Shown piece by piece: positions 11,466 to 24,200 of a stretch of 64,000 bases of DNA. How positions within the stretch are numbered: the first letter of the stretch is position 1; every line of letters begins with the position of its first letter. The notes beneath the pieces are model-generated. The model was not told the DNA's origin, ran no database searches, and saw nothing but the letters and a program-made list of their open reading frames with translations. Source of the DNA: Loripinus fragilis (lineage: Eukaryota > Mollusca > Bivalvia > Lucinida > Lucinidae); assembly GCA_964019695.1 (NCBI GenBank), contig OZ026517.1, positions 75,377,365 through 75,441,364 on the forward strand. The letters are read 5' to 3'. The translations under genes were made by a program, and so were the position numbers.

Positions 11466-12649
11466 AAAATGGTAATAAGAAGGTCGGCAAATGGTTGTAA
11501 ATAACTCGAGCCTCGTAGGAATGTGTTTCTTACAGTTCTTTACAGCAAGACCTAGTCATACCTCCCCGTCTGGTGCTGATTTGATTACATGACAGGTCGA
11601 AATACATTAAGTTATTCCTATGCAATAAGCTCATAATTAACGGCTGCTAAATTTGACAATTTTCGGCTGTCATAAATGTAGAAACTCGATTTTCAATAAA
11701 ATGACAATGCTGGACCCGGTGCTGGACACAGTAAACTAGACTATTTTTCAATATATTTCGCTATTTTATGGTCTGTCAACATCACAGGTATGGAGTTTGG
11801 TACCACACCCTAAATAAACATGTAGTAGTTTGGAACATATCTTATAAAATGCTCGTAGATATGGATTAAATTTATTTGGAGACAGACTAATCTGGAAACA
11901 CACAGCCTTCAGAAATAGAGAGAACCTAAAATATAAGAAAACTATTGAGTCTGTTCATAAGAACTAATGGAAAGTGCAACAATCCTCACGCCCCTAGAAG
12001 TTGTTCTTTATACATTGGCATAAGCGATCTGCGCTTGCCTGTATGCATAGCTATCGATTTAGCACACCTGAGCCGGTTTTAGTCAGAAGAGTGGAGGGGT
12101 GGTGGTGGGGGTAAATCCACAACTATCAGAAGTTACGTGGACTTTATTGCATCTGAATATTTGTAAGAAGATTAGCTTTGATACTTCTGTGAAGTGGATT
12201 GTTGAAGAATTTGTAGAATTTTGCTTTGTCTAACTATAAAGCAAGCTTATAATACTTTCCAATATAGACTGTGAAGATGCACAGGCTGATCTGAATCGTT
12301 GTTGTTCGTATGCAACCCAGGCAGATGCTTCATAATTGTATGGCATATATTATCAGTTATTACAACACACTGGATTATGTTTTACCCAGACGTACCTGCT
12401 GTGACTATACAACTCGCTTATAAGAAGGGATATTGATAAGGATGCCAGGCGAGACAACAAGCTTATGCAGTAACATGTTGATTTGCAGAAATCGATTATA
12501 TAGACCAAATATTCCCTTTGGTTTCTTAACCCAAGCTTCAAGGTAATTTTACAATCTTAAAAGTAAGCATCTATTTTGCAAAGTCACATAATGTCTCAGA
12601 GATATAAACAGAGTTTAATACATGATAATCACGTAAATAAATTATTAAA
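11466..12649. other. No recognisable feature
   Basis: I see no gene or strong repeat apart from a G-rich patch near 12,092-12,112. Confidence 0.4.
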
Positions 12650-13870
12650 TTCTAACATTCTCGCATGTGTTTCAGATTTACTACATGAACAGATAAGTGA
12701 GTTAAATGCGCATACATAGCCATAGATTAGCAGTTTAAGTCAAAATATTGATTTATATTTCACAATATTAATGCATAAAAATGCAGACATAAATGTCGTA
12801 TCCACTGCACTTTACAGATGATGAATAAATGATGCTATAACCGTTTACATGAAACAATCTTTATAAGTTTAAGTAAACATGCACAAATAAGTAAACTATA
12901 TGCGCATATGTAACCATAGATCAGCAGTTTAGGTTAAACATTTGACTAATATTTTACCATGTTTAATGCATAAAGCGCAGACCTATAAATGCTGTATCCA
13001 CTGCACTTTGCAGATGATAGATAAATGTTGTCACAAATACCTATATGAAACACACTTTATTTGTCTGAATAAACACGTACAAACGAGTGAACAATATGCG
13101 CATATGTAGCCAATGGTCTGCAGTTAAGGTCAAACATGTGACTAACATTTGACCATGTTTAATGCATAATAATGCAGACACATAAATGCGGTATCCGCTA
13201 TATTTTACAGCCGCTATATAAATGTTGCAATAAATACTCACATGAAACAAACTTTATGAGTCTGAGCAAACACCTACAAATAAGTGAGCTATATGCGCAT
13301 ATGTAGCCAAAGGTCAGCATGTTAGGTCAAACATGTGACTAACATTTGACCATGTTTAATGCATAATAATACAGACACATAAATGCGGCATCCACTGTAT
13401 TTTACAGACGCTATGTAAATGTTGCAATAAATACTCACATGGAACAAACTTTATGAGTCTATCCAAACATGTACAAATACGTGAGCTATATGCGTATATG
13501 TTGTCATAGGTCAGCATGTTAGGTCAAACATGTGACTAACATTTGACCATGTTTAATGCATAATAAAATAGACACATAAATGCGGCATCCACTGTATTTT
13601 ACAGACGCTATGTAAATGTTGCAATAAATACTCACATGGAACAAACTTTATGAGTCTAACTAAACATGTACAAATAAGTGAGCTATATGCACATATGTTG
13701 TCATAGGTCAGCATTTTAGGTCAAACATTTGACTAATATTTGACCATGTTTAATGCATTTAAATACAGACATATAAATGCGGTCAATACTGTACTTTACA
13801 GATGCTGGATAAATGTTGCGATAAATGCTTATATGAAACAACCTTTACCCAACTTATTGAGATACGATAA
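12650..13870. repeat. Satellite, about 196-bp unit, about six copies
   Basis: The landmark ATATGCGCATATGTAGCC recurs near 12,710, 12,905, 13,100, 13,298, 13,494 and 13,690. Each unit also has TTTGACCATGTTTAATGCAT, CAGACACATAAATGCGG and CACATGAAACAAACTTTATG. The middle copies are most alike and the edge copies most diverged, as expected from unequal crossing-over. Confidence 0.85.
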
Positions 13871-14192
13871 ATTTATGGGCAGTATGCATACATGTTTACC
13901 CAAACGATAAATATAGTCATCATATTTACCAGATATTTATGCATAGCATAAGGGTGATTAAACATGTATGGTATGAACACCGAAATCAAACAGGTATGTA
14001 AAAGTGTATTTCATACAGCTTGAATATTTATCACTTATTTACACCCCCTGATAAATTTCAGTAAAACGGACTTTTCATGCAGTGAATGCAGTTTTTTTAA
14101 TCCTAAACTAAGCATCAACTGTGCAAATAAGTATAATCGACGGTTCGTAGGACAGTTGTGTCCCTTGAGTTGTCGCTAAAGTTCTTATGTAC

Positions 14193-14193
<1 letters not shown>

Positions 14194-14234
<41 letters not shown>
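14194..14234. repeat. (ATA)n microsatellite
   Basis: Uninterrupted AAT/ATA trinucleotide run of about 41 bp. Confidence 0.9.
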
Positions 14235-14324
14235 GCATTATATAAAAAAATTGTTTTAAACAGCCAGGCTAGAGTGCAATGACAACCAGTTTAAATGTCT
14301 ATGGTAAATATTTTTAGCGTCTAC

Positions 14325-14402
14325 ATACGTTATGTTTCAACAAAATACATGTCACGTCTCAATAAGGGAAACAGTACGCCTTATGGCTAGAAATCCTTGA
14401 AC
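14325..14402. repeat. Solo end of the 0.9-kb CTAGCGATAAGG element
   Basis: TTTCAACAAAATA, CACGTCTC, AAGGGAAAC and CGCCTTATGGCTAGAAAT match the right end of the element at 2,145-3,044, with substitutions. No matching left end is visible nearby, so this is a fragment. Confidence 0.5.
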
Positions 14403-15645
14403 GACACGCACATGCGCTTTTGGTATTTATCCCACTGTCGAGCCTTGAAACCTCAGGTGCAAGTCACAAGAGAATTCGTTGCTTGCATTAGTGGTGCATA
14501 AATCGCCAGAAAAACCAGCGAATTAGATTTTGTTACTTATAACATTATCGAGCATTGAAGGCTTCTGTGAGACTAGACTGCAAATTTGCCAAGGCACGCT
14601 TGATCCTTTGTCACAGTACAGTACCAAAATTCTTATGTCAGAATATCTTGCTGGCTCAAATGTCAACTTGTGCGTCATTTATGCGAGCAGAGACGGCTCT
14701 GGCAATATACACATTTCTGTCAAGATGATATACATGTGTTAGCTTCCTCTTGACAAAAACAACAAAATGGCATGTCCGCCTAAATTGGTGGTAATCAGTG
14801 TAACTAGCTCCAAAAAGAGTCAATCATCATGGATTTTCGCTCCATCGACATATCCCGCAAGCTAGCGCTCTCGACAGCAAAATAGAAAATAAAGGTCAGT
14901 CTTGAAGAATGTTATCAATTTTCATTTTTTATTAGCGATCATAGGAAACATCCGCCAATGCTTTTACTTTATTACCCATCGAGGTTTGCCACAGAAATGT
15001 GCAGAACTTGATCTAACTTGTGGTAAATGTTTGAACCATCAAACTGAAAATCAACCAATTTCTGTCAACATGGAGATTTGGGTACACAATTTTTTTTCAT
15101 TTTCCGTCCAAACTATAGTGTATGGACCCCCTGATGCACCATCCCTGGTAAATTCAAGCATGAAAAGTCACAAATGAGCAAAAAAATGTGGGTGGTGAAA
15201 ACGTCCCAGGACACTGTTGACAAAATTTCTACCTATGCTAGAGCGCAAGCCATGGAGCTATTGCGTTCTACAAGGAGCTAGTGCTCTCCTCCACACATAA
15301 GATAAGGCAGAATTGTTGATTTATTTGTGATAGATGCTGTTCTTGCCATTTTTTTCTGTTTTTACTCTATACCCATTTTGAAACCACTAAGAGATTACTT
15401 AATGACTTTTTGATGTAATGACTCTTATGTTTGTAATCGAGGTTACCTTTGAAAGTTTCCCCGTGCTCCCTTTAAATGTCGTTATTATATGACGATTTGC
15501 ATTTGACAATCATATACATGTATTGCACTAATTTTCCTATAGATGTCATTTATATACCACAATTAAGGAGCAGTGTAGAATGGCATACATATCCCGTTGA
15601 TAACTAATGCTTACTTTATGTTTCTTTGTACTTGTATTAGACTTA
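14403..15645. other. No recognisable feature
   Basis: Two open frames of 70-91 codons on the + strand have no recognisable motif. No repeat was identified. Confidence 0.4.
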
Positions 15646-15649
15646 GTAG

Positions 15650-15960
15650 AAGTAGATGGGTTGGGAAGGGTATGGTAGACTTATGTAAGACCGTAAGGTA
15701 TGATAGATAGTAAGGCTAGGGTAGGGTGGAGTAGAGTAGGATAGTGGGGGAGGAGGGTTGGTAGGAAGGTAGGTATGTTAACAAAGTTAGGCATTGTAAC
15801 TACGTAAGGTGTGCAAGGTTAGGATAGGTTATGGGAGGTTAATGGAGAGTAGAGTAGGGTAGGGCAGGGAATGGTAGGGTAGGGTAGAGTAGGGCGGGGT
15901 AGGGTAGGGTAGGTCGGCAGGTAGGTCAGATACATGTAAGTAGGTAGGTAGGTACACTCA
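15650..15960. repeat. GTAGG/TAGGG-rich degenerate minisatellite
   Basis: G-rich strand built from GTAGG, TAGGG and TAGGTAGG words of irregular spacing, best at 15,840-15,950. It is not the TTAGGG hexamer in register. Confidence 0.8.
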
Positions 15961-16639
15961 GTCCAGCTAAGAGACGTTGGGCGGTTCTTAGGTAAGTTCA
16001 ACCCCTGGACAAATACATTTGGAAATCGGTCAGTCAGGTGGCATTGTTTGCATATTCACCCATCTGTGAAACTCTCCACACCAATATTATATACCTGTAG
16101 TCTTATAGATGCCGTATCTTGACGAATGAATGTTTCAATTTATTGCAGATGAATCTGATCAGTCCAGATACCTATGCTCAGGTGCTGTTTGAAATATGGT
16201 ACATGTATCTTAAACACGTACATGTATTTTAAACTCGTCAAGCAAAAATTTCAGTCTTCGACAAAGCAATCTACAATCACAAATGGTCATAAGTTTTATT
16301 GTTTCATAAAAGATTTGTGTACCCTCTCCCTGAACCTTTATCATGCTGAATCTTAATTTGTGTAGTGTGTTTGTGTAGGAAAGGGGTTGTTTTGATGTTG
16401 TTGTTTTTGTAATGACTTTTTTTGCGAAGTCAGAGCTAAAAACCAAATCAATATCTTTCCAAACACTAGACTTTGGAAAAATATTATCATCATATGAATA
16501 TTTTTCAAGTAGCATACTAAAGCTAAACCTGTGAATCAGTAGACGCACACAACCGCAGCAAATTTTAGAGATGTATGGTCTCTTTTGTTATTCTGAGCTG
16601 ATTTTGTGTGTTTGTATTGGTGTTTTGCGTCCATGTCAA
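15961..16639. other. No recognisable gene
   Basis: A 112-codon minus-strand frame at 16,548-16,210 shows no recognisable domain. I treat it as chance. Confidence 0.35.
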
Positions 16640-16765
16640 CATTTTTTCAGTCATCTTACGACGTTTCCCTGTCCACCTAGGTTGAACCAGTACTTAGCAG
16701 AGAATCACGTGTCTTGCTTAGGGCATGGTAAAGTGCTTCCATTGAGTCGTCTCAAAAAAGCGATC
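16640..16765. repeat. Dispersed SINE-like repeat, copy 1
   Basis: TTCAGTCATCTTACGACGTT, GGTTGAACCAGTACTTAGCA and GTGTCTTGC match copy 2 at 17,630-17,745. The minus strand has a TTGAGAC-type segment that could be a decayed B box. Confidence 0.5.
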
Positions 16766-16785
16766 CTTTAATCACAGGTCTAACA

Positions 16786-17579
16786 CACTAAACCCCAGTT
16801 GTTAGGTTTTTAGAACTAAGTTTTCGCAATAACTTTTTACTGCGTCGTATATCGAAAAACTTTTTCCAATGTAAATTATTCAGGAACATCTCCGCCAACT
16901 TTTCCAAACAATTCCAACATCCAAGATGCTGCAGGTTCCTCTGTGCTTAGATGCACTCTTTGGGCATTTTAAGCAAATCGCAAATAAGCCAAGTCCAAGA
17001 TGTCAGTCAAAAAGTTACGCTGCACCGCCCTAATTCAATTACTAAAGCGATGGACGGCTTGTTCAAATATAATGGAAATCGCGCCTTATTCGCTCGTGCG
17101 TTAAGCTAGTGGGGTCATCTCAAAACCGTTCATTTCATAGCACTTGCATAAGAGAAAAATGGCGTGTCATGCGAAAACCCAACCTTTGTTCCTAGAAATG
17201 AGCCTGCTTAAAGTTGATTCTGCATATGCAGGGTTATTTCTTAGTATGCAAACGGCAGTTGTATGTTATGTACAACTTTTGAATAACTGGATATGCACCG
17301 CTCACGAATATTTTTTGAGACTACCCCTTTCTGTCACGCCTATACGAATTTTACCTGTCAATAAAATGCTTGGAAATTTAGGAAGAATTCAATTTACTGC
17401 AAAATCTTCATCTATATACGCACAAATCTGTTTGCACCACAAGCACCAGACCTTTTGGAGAAGTTGGCAGAGTGTCTCCTCTACAACTTTCATCGTGAAC
17501 ACATTTTGCTAAAATTGAAGATAAAAAAAAGTTATTGCGAAAAATTAGTTCTAAAAACTTAACAGCTGGAGTTTAGCAC
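16786..17579. mobile_element. Non-autonomous DNA transposon with about 55-bp inverted ends
   Basis: The left end (CACTAAACCCCAGTTGTTAG, then TTTTTAGAACTAAGTTTTCG and CAATAACTTTTT) is mirrored at 17,525-17,579 with few mismatches. The interior has a 122-codon + frame with no recognised domain. It lies between two copies of the SINE-like repeat, so it may have landed in a repeat cluster. Confidence 0.65.
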
Positions 17580-17629
17580 TGAGCAACTGAGGACATTACT
17601 TAATCGAGTTGATACTTTACATCCCAGTC

Positions 17630-17745
17630 TAGGCATTTTCAGTCATGTTGCGACGTATCCTGGGTTGAACCAGTACTAAATAGAGTATAACTTGTCTTGC
17701 ACAAGGAAACAATATGGTGCCTCTAGAGAGACTCAAACCAACGAT
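17630..17745. repeat. Dispersed SINE-like repeat, copy 2
   Basis: TTTTCAGTCATGTTGCGACG, CCTGGGTTGAACCAGTACTA and CTTGTCTTGCACAAG match copy 1. The complement of the right side (GGTTTGAGTCTC) resembles a pol III B box. Confidence 0.5.
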
Positions 17746-18809
17746 CCATCTACCACTGTTTGACTCTACACGTAACTACAGATGCTTGAAGGCGTCATTC
17801 ATGTCAGCCTGTTTGTTGGGTTAGTTCAATAATGTGTAATCACTCAACCTATAGTACATGTACACCGTTTATATCCGATTACCATGTGTAAAACATTTCG
17901 ATATTCAGGTACAAGTGTAAGCAGCTTTGCGTTTTCGATGGTTTATTTAGTCGGTAAAAAGCTTTACATAGCTAATGTAATCTCTGTTATACTCTCCGAC
18001 TTTAAATGAAATTTGTTTTATGTCTTACATGGCTGTACAGTAGATACAATACCAAAGGAAATCAGCGGTCAAAGCATGTTACATGCAATCAGATCTTTAT
18101 TACGCTGTGCAACCTGACTCCATATCTTTATAGCAGCAATAACCGTTCTAGCATGGACCAGTCTGCCTTGTCGGTCTTAACTAGAATCCACATACGTTCT
18201 AGGAGGCCCTGACCAGTGAAGAATAGTATATACCAATATGTCTGTAAACAAGTAAGACTTAGGTTTTCTGTAATTTTGCTTGCACATGTTTACCAGGCAA
18301 ACTAATCGTATAAAGCTGGTCACATTTGTCGTATGCAGTTCAGTTGTTCTGCACGATTAAAGCGTATCTATGCCGTTCTACCCAGTTTACTGTAGACAAC
18401 TCTAAATTGACAGTGAATGACAGTGGTCTGTCTTACAAGCCCAGCGTCTGTTACCTGGTCGCACTATAGCATGCATGATAAAATCCTTGAAAGCGTTTTC
18501 CTTGCCAGATACCTTGGTGTCGACCTATTCACCAACCTAAGCTTTAACGTACACTTTAACATTAAGGCATAAACGGAATCTTGTCCTTCACCGGATCTTC
18601 ATTTAACAGGAATATCAATCAACTGGACTATCTTCAAGGCATGTATAAGGGTTAGGGTTCTAGTTAGGGATGGGACGTGGAAGGGCAGGTAAGTACATAA
18701 CAAGCAGATTAGGACAGGGCAGTGCAGATCTGAAGGTGACAGAGAAGTATCATAGACTGATTAAGCCACTCGACTGGGGAGGTTTGGTGGAATCGAGACG
18801 GTTCACTGA
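17746..18809. other. No recognisable gene
   Basis: It contains a short GACCAGTCTGCC-type copy of the GATCTGG family near 18,155 and GGTTAGGGTT-like text near 18,645. Nothing else is supported. Confidence 0.35.
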
Positions 18810-19507
18810 CAAGACAATTCACCGACACGCATTTTGAAGACAGTTCTCCGACAGAATTGAAGACAGTTCACCGACAGAATTGAAGACAGTTCGTCGACAA
18901 ATCTTATATTGTATTTATAATAAATGCCACAATGTTACTATTAATTGAGATACTATTAAAAAAAGACTATATAAAGCTTATGAAGTTGCATGATTGCTGT
19001 TGCACTTCGTTTTTTTTATAAGTCACACTGGTGATCGACCTAATATACGTTTTCCTAAAAATAATGTACAATTAGTTATAGGACCACTCTCGGACCCAAA
19101 ATAATTAATGGGTCCAGGACCACTTCAGTTTAATAGCTTCATGTAGCATTAAATAGTCTGCCTATTGTTTGTTAATCACATACAAACGTGTACGAAATTC
19201 GCCTTATTATCGAAAAATAATGCAAAGTCCATGATCCAACTGATGCGGTAAAACAGTCAAATAACTATTCTCATTAGTGGGAAGAAATATCCTAACTATC
19301 TTCTATACTGGCAGCAATCGTCATTATTTCTGCTTTTTACTTCAAATTATAATTGGTCCATAATATTTCATAATTGACAGTTATATTTTAGATCATATAT
19401 ATCAATTTAGCATTAATATATACATGTGCGGTGAACTGTCTTCAAAAATGTCGGTGAACTGTCTTCAAAAACTGTGTCGGTGAATGTCCTGTCGGTGAAC
19501 TGTCTTG
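18810..19507. mobile_element. Element with GAAGACAGTTCACCGACA arrays at both ends
   Basis: The left end carries CAAGACAATTCACCGACA followed by repeated GAAGACAGTTCwCCGACAGA units to about 18,897. The right end carries the complement, TGTCGGTGAACTGTCTTCAA repeated at 19,430-19,507 and ending TGTCTTG. The interior is about 500 bp of AT-rich sequence without a frame. A further related fragment lies at about 21,685-21,735. Confidence 0.7.
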
Positions 19508-19714
19508 TTCCCGGTTTGGTAAACTGTTGGGGAGTTTGAAAAAAAAAGTGACATTTGGCGGGAAACCTTCTAAAAGTGGCAAGTGTTCCATTCTGTCTGC
19601 ATGTCTGCATATTATAACTGTTTTATCGATTGTCTATTCTCTTCTCCTTTTTTATCAGGCCATAAACGGCTACATTCTTTTTTTTTTAGTTTGAGTATTT
19701 TTTTTCCGGGTCAT

Positions 19715-19775
19715 AACAAAATCGGACCATGTCAATTTCGGCCTATGACAATTTCGGCCCATAGCAATTTCGGTA
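19715..19775. repeat. Short TTTCGGCC array
   Basis: Three copies of a CAATTTCGGCCyATrrC unit. The layout resembles the terminal arrays of the elements at 18.8 and 26.8 kb but the sequence differs. No partner array was found. Confidence 0.5.
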
Positions 19776-19924
19776 GCTAGGGACAGCATTATGGATAAAT
19801 GGCATGATAAATGGAACATATCGAATACTGGGAGAGAATATTTCCAATACAGACCCCAAATACTTCCAAAGGAATAAGGACAACTCGTCGACAGAACAAT
19901 ACAATTCAATCGTCGACACATTTT

Positions 19925-19960
19925 TAGCTCACCAGAGCCGAAGGCTCAGGGTGAGCTTAT
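19925..19960. repeat. AGCTCACC...GGTGAGCT hairpin
   Basis: AGCTCACCAGAGCCGAAGGC folds back on CTCAGGGTGAGCT. The same hairpin with the same TATAGTATAC-type downstream text occurs at 63,131. It is typical of the ends of abundant mollusc repeats. Confidence 0.7.
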
Positions 19961-20984
19961 AGTATACTGGGATAATCAGTTTTCGCCAACGTAAGCAGAT
20001 ATGGCTCTGAGGATAACAAAACAAAATACAACCTGACCAGAAAATGATTTTATCATATAATTTCAACCTTTTATAATAATGTGTGATATCTTAGACCATC
20101 AAAATATGTTATTTAATTTGCAAAAACCTTGATTTGTTTGTGCACCCGTTTTTCCGCCATTTTGAAAATAGTAATCTAATTTCGACAACTCTTGTTGACC
20201 TCAAAAAAGAGGCCTCAAAAAGGGTTGGATAGACAAAAAATCAATAGATGCTATGAGATAAACCATTTTTTTCATTCAATGAATATAAATTATTGTCAAT
20301 CTTCTATCAATTAATTAATTGTAATCAAAAATATGTCAGTCATGTTTTTATTCTATATTCAATCCAATTTCAGATTGATTTGAACCCCTAGGTTCATTGG
20401 GGTGCTACCACACAGACAGTAAATGAAAAAGTAGACATAAAAACTTTCTTTTATGTACTTAAGGGATACATCAAGCCATTGCAGGCGAAAGATTGATATA
20501 ATTTAACAAAAAATCATTTTTAGATACATGGTCCGTACAGCTGCTTATTAGCCATACCATTGTTTCTGAGTCTTAACATTAATAAGAACCCCCTTATGAT
20601 AAAATCAATGATTTTCCCCATTTGGGACCCAAATACATCACTGAGTTTTCTTACCTCCATCGTGAGGATGTCAACGCAAATGAAGATGAAGGAAGCAATG
20701 TATTCAATGAATAAAACATATCAGGATCATGATTTAAAGATTGGGGTTAAAAAGAATTAGTGAAAATGGCGGGAAAACATTGATGCAGATATGTGACCAT
20801 TATTTTACCACTCAGATATGCATTTTCTTACTGCTAAAACAACTTAACAGACAGCTTTTCTTTTGCCCTTGGAAATCCCCTTTTCAGAATGAGCCTGTGA
20901 TGTCAAACAAGTGAAAAAACGGTAGTAATGTTCAATTGGCGAAATTACATTCTTGGCGAAATTAGCTTACTCCACTATATGGGA
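19961..20984. other. No recognisable gene
   Basis: AT-rich sequence after the hairpin, with no domain-bearing frame. Confidence 0.35.
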
Positions 20985-21350
20985 CTCGTGCCGGCGTCTG
21001 TCCGTGCGTCTGTCCACAGGTGTTTGTAGTTATGTCCAAAAACATGTTATTGATGCTCTAGAAGGCTTTCCCCAGTTTCTTGCGAACGAAGTGAGCAAGG
21101 TACGAAACATTGTGTTTGTTATTGTTTTTATTTTCGGGTTCATAAACTGTAACGTTGTTCTCCTAGACACTAATACGGCAAATTTTGGCTCAACTTCACT
21201 GGCCCTCACTGCATTGATATTTACTCTTCGAACTTACATTGGAATTGTTATCGTTAACTCCGTACTTTGTAGAAAAAATCCTTAATGTTTACATTAACTT
21301 TCTCTCGCTGTCTGAAAACTGAGATTCCATTGCCGGAAATGAAACTACCC
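20985..21350 (+). repeat. About 350-bp repeat, inverted copy at 33.5-33.8 kb
   Basis: From GTTTGTAGTTATGTCCAAAA to GATTCCATTGCCGGAAATGA it is nearly identical to the complement of 33,490-33,810. Both copies keep an open frame for the same roughly 63-residue hydrophobic peptide (NIVFVIVFIFGF and LDTNTANFGSTSLALTALIF), with a single visible change. Both copies adjoin GTCCGTC-type tracts. It is more likely a mobile repeat than a gene, though the shared frame is notable. Confidence 0.75.
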
Positions 21351-21746
21351 TGGACTGAATAAGAAAATAATAATGATAAAATATAGTTTTAATTGCCCAA
21401 AAAATAAATATGACGTGTAGCGCATAATTAAAAAATAGAAACTTTAATTACATATTGTTGATTCCAAGATTTTTCTGTTTTTAACAAGTTTTACTTTTTT
21501 TAAAGAAACAATCTGTAAACGACACGTCACCGGTACCCAAAACAAAAACAAGAAAAATGACCTCCACAATTGAGATTAGTTGCTGGTACGTAGAAAGGTT
21601 TAACATTATATAAAATAAGGCACACCACACATATTACAGGCAGCTGAAATATACATAATGCCTTATTTTGATACAAAAATTTGACAGACAAGACTGATCA
21701 CCGACAAAAAAATCTCCTAAACAAGACAGTTGAGCAAGTCTTACCT

Positions 21747-22127
21747 CCCAGGGAGGGTAATCTAATTTTTCTGCATACGTAGGCTCGGACCCAGCATCTA
21801 CCGTTCACCCTCAAAAAATATCAGGAAGTTCAAGCACCCCAAAAAAATATTTGAAATTTTAGCAACCCCAAAAATATCCCAATTCTGTAACTTGACCTTA
21901 AAAAAGACCCTAAATTGCATATAAATGACCCTCTAACTAGCCCAATTTTGTGATGACCCCAAAAAAATATTCACAAAATCTTCATACCCCCCAAAAATGT
22001 TCATTTTTCTGAAAACCCGAAAAAATATTGAAATTCAGAATTTTGAACCCAAAAAATGGCCCAAGCCTACGTATGTGTGAAAATATTAGAGTACCCCCCC
22101 CCCCCCCACCCCCTGGGTCTTACCTTT
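21747..22127. mobile_element. MITE with 8-bp target duplication, hAT-like
   Basis: The ends are CCCAGGGAGGGTAATCTAAT and the complement of ATTAGAGTACCCCCC...CCCTGGG, with a 14-C run at the right. Inside lies a second inverted pair (CATACGTAGGCTCGGAC and GCCCAAGCCTACGTATG). The flanks are identical 8-mers, TCTTACCT at 21,739-21,746 and 22,128-22,135. An 8-bp duplication and CAGGG-type ends fit the hAT superfamily by family knowledge. A second copy lies inverted at about 25,845-26,223. Confidence 0.75.
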
Positions 22128-22154
22128 GGTAAAATTTCCAAATCAAGAAATGTG

Positions 22155-22620
22155 GCTATGCAATCGCCCTTACGGAAAAGCTGTCTCATTGTGAATATCT
22201 GGCGAATATGCTGCGAATAATTGGCGAACTGCTCTGTTCGCAGTAATTGTTCGCAATATATTCACTTCTTGTCGCGAATACCCAGCGAACAAAACTGGAC
22301 AGTCAAAAAAGTGATCGCTCTATGTTAGCAGCTTTGTCAGATAGTCGCTGCATATTCGCAACAAAAACTTAAACATTTTCAAGCACAGTGTATTATTCGC
22401 CCAATATTCGCAATAATAACTTAGTTTTTGATACTGTTCGCAGTATATTCGTTACAGTGACTTTAATTTTTTATGTGTTCGCAGAATGTTTACCAAAAGA
22501 ACTTAAACTAAAATATAGCTCTCCATTCATAATGAAAAGAACTTAAACTTTTCTACTGTTCGCAGCATATTCACAGCAAATACTTAAACTTTTTTTCATG
22601 TTTGTATACTTTTAATATTC
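22155..22620. repeat. TTCGCAGTATATTCGC-rich repeat, solo copy
   Basis: It begins ATCGCCCTTACGGAAAA and continues with dense TTCGC/GCGAA motifs spaced about 15-25 bp. The complement of its start (TTTTTCCGTAAGGGCG) closes the related double copy at 31,905. Confidence 0.65.
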
Positions 22621-22639
22621 ATCAATACTTCATGTCAAA

Positions 22640-24145
22640 AATTGGACTCATCTTTGTTTGCATATTCAGTGAGCCTTAATAGCACTAGAGCAATGAATTT
22701 GTTGTGTGAACACACCTTTTTCTCATGGCTCAACTTTTGGTATGATAATTTGCTCTTATTTCAGCCAGTTGACTCATTCAGAGGAACAGATAAGCCAGTT
22801 TTTTGGGTATATAAGCAATTAAATTTATGAAAAAAAAGCAATTGTTTTCTAAATGAAGGGGTCACAACTAATTAAAAGCAATTTAATTTAGGAAAAAGCC
22901 AAAATACCTTAAATATATTGTCATTTTCATTTTCTCGCGAACTCTCATTAGGATTCGGTCATTTTCCTTTCATTTTCCTTTCGCAAGCGAAATTCTGCGC
23001 TGCACTTTCCGGCTAAAAAAGGTCATTTGGCGCGTTGTCAATTCAATTCACATATGTAACTGACAAAAACAATACTTAAATTCATTGTTTCCACCAAAAT
23101 TAGCAAAAGAAGCTTGCATAAAAATGTCTTTTATAGAGACTTACCCAGAGCACTGGCCTTTTCGCCGCCAATGTTTATATTTTACATCGAGGTCAAAATC
23201 TGGGTCGAAACTGTTATTGGTTAAAGTAAAAATGAATTGCATTTTCCGAACGAATTTAACGAAAACGAAAAAAAAAATGTTTTTTGTTTTTTCAACTCGA
23301 TTTGAGGGCATAATACTTTTTATTAATTTAAAATGTTTGTGTCTCCAATACAAACGGGACACACCAGCGTCTGTGGCTGTAAAAGACTGAAGAAACAGTC
23401 ACGCAGTTGAATTTGCATGTGCATAGGAGAGTATTATAGCATAACCAACTGCTAAATAGAGTACTTAATCACCATTGTTTTGAGGCAAATCTTTTTTTGT
23501 CATGTGTCTTTGAATTTCACCTGTCAATAAATAGAACTGAGTATAAACCATATAGTATCCTATCATTTCTTGCCACAACAATGATGATTTCCCTGTGACC
23601 GTCATGGCAAAAAAATGTTTCTGACTACCTGCGCATACAAGTTTAAATAGAAAGGTAGGGTTTTTTTTCAAAGTTAGTCGCTATCTGCAAGACTAGATCA
23701 AAGAAACCAACTTTTCTGCAGCCATACCTACATCTAATCTTAATGTAAAATTGAAACAAGGCAGATGCAGATCTAACAATGTCAGACCCGTTAACTACTA
23801 TGTTTTTTGTGCTTCAAAATACACACTTCTGATCGCTATTGTAAAACTAGGCACAAGACAAAATCACGTTTTTCAATCAGTTTTCATCCATTTCCAATCT
23901 TTTCAAGACGTTTTTAATATCGATCTGTGACTGTTTTTATAATAAACCCAGAACAAACAAGCAGATCAATTGTGCTGTGTCCACAAGCACCCCCTCCCCC
24001 ACAAAGAAAAACGAACAAACTGCTGTTCTGATTGGGGCAAACTTCGGTCCAAACCGCTCTCCCTCTAGAATTTCATAATGGCTGACACTTGCTAGCATTA
24101 ATTCAGATACATTTCTCAGCATTTTTTCTGCCATGTTCAAGTAAT

Positions 24146-24146
<1 letters not shown>
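22640..24146. other. No recognisable gene
   Basis: Several short frames on both strands without motifs. TTTCGCAAGCGAAA at about 22,978 is a short palindrome only. Confidence 0.35.

Positions 24147-24191
<45 letters not shown>
24147..24191. repeat. Poly-T run of 45
   Basis: Uninterrupted T(45). It could be the poly-A tail of a minus-strand retrocopy, but I recognise no retro-element body beside it. Confidence 0.9.

Positions 24192-24200
<9 letters not shown>

Noticed and set aside
15840..15950. Possible interstitial telomere
   Set aside because: The words are TAGGG/GTAGG with irregular spacing, not the TTAGGG hexamer in register expected for molluscs.
15819..16001. PT-rich 60-codon minus frame
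   Set aside because: Translation of the GTAGG minisatellite.
16210..16548. 112-codon minus-strand frame
   Set aside because: No recognisable motif and no neighbouring exons; length is within chance for AT-rich sequence.
17144..17512. 122-codon + strand frame
   Set aside because: It lies inside an inverted-repeat transposon, shows no domain, and has no sign of splice sites or codon bias.
24147..24191. Poly-A tail of a minus-strand retrogene
   Set aside because: No retrotransposon or processed gene sequence and no target duplication were recognised beside the poly-T run.
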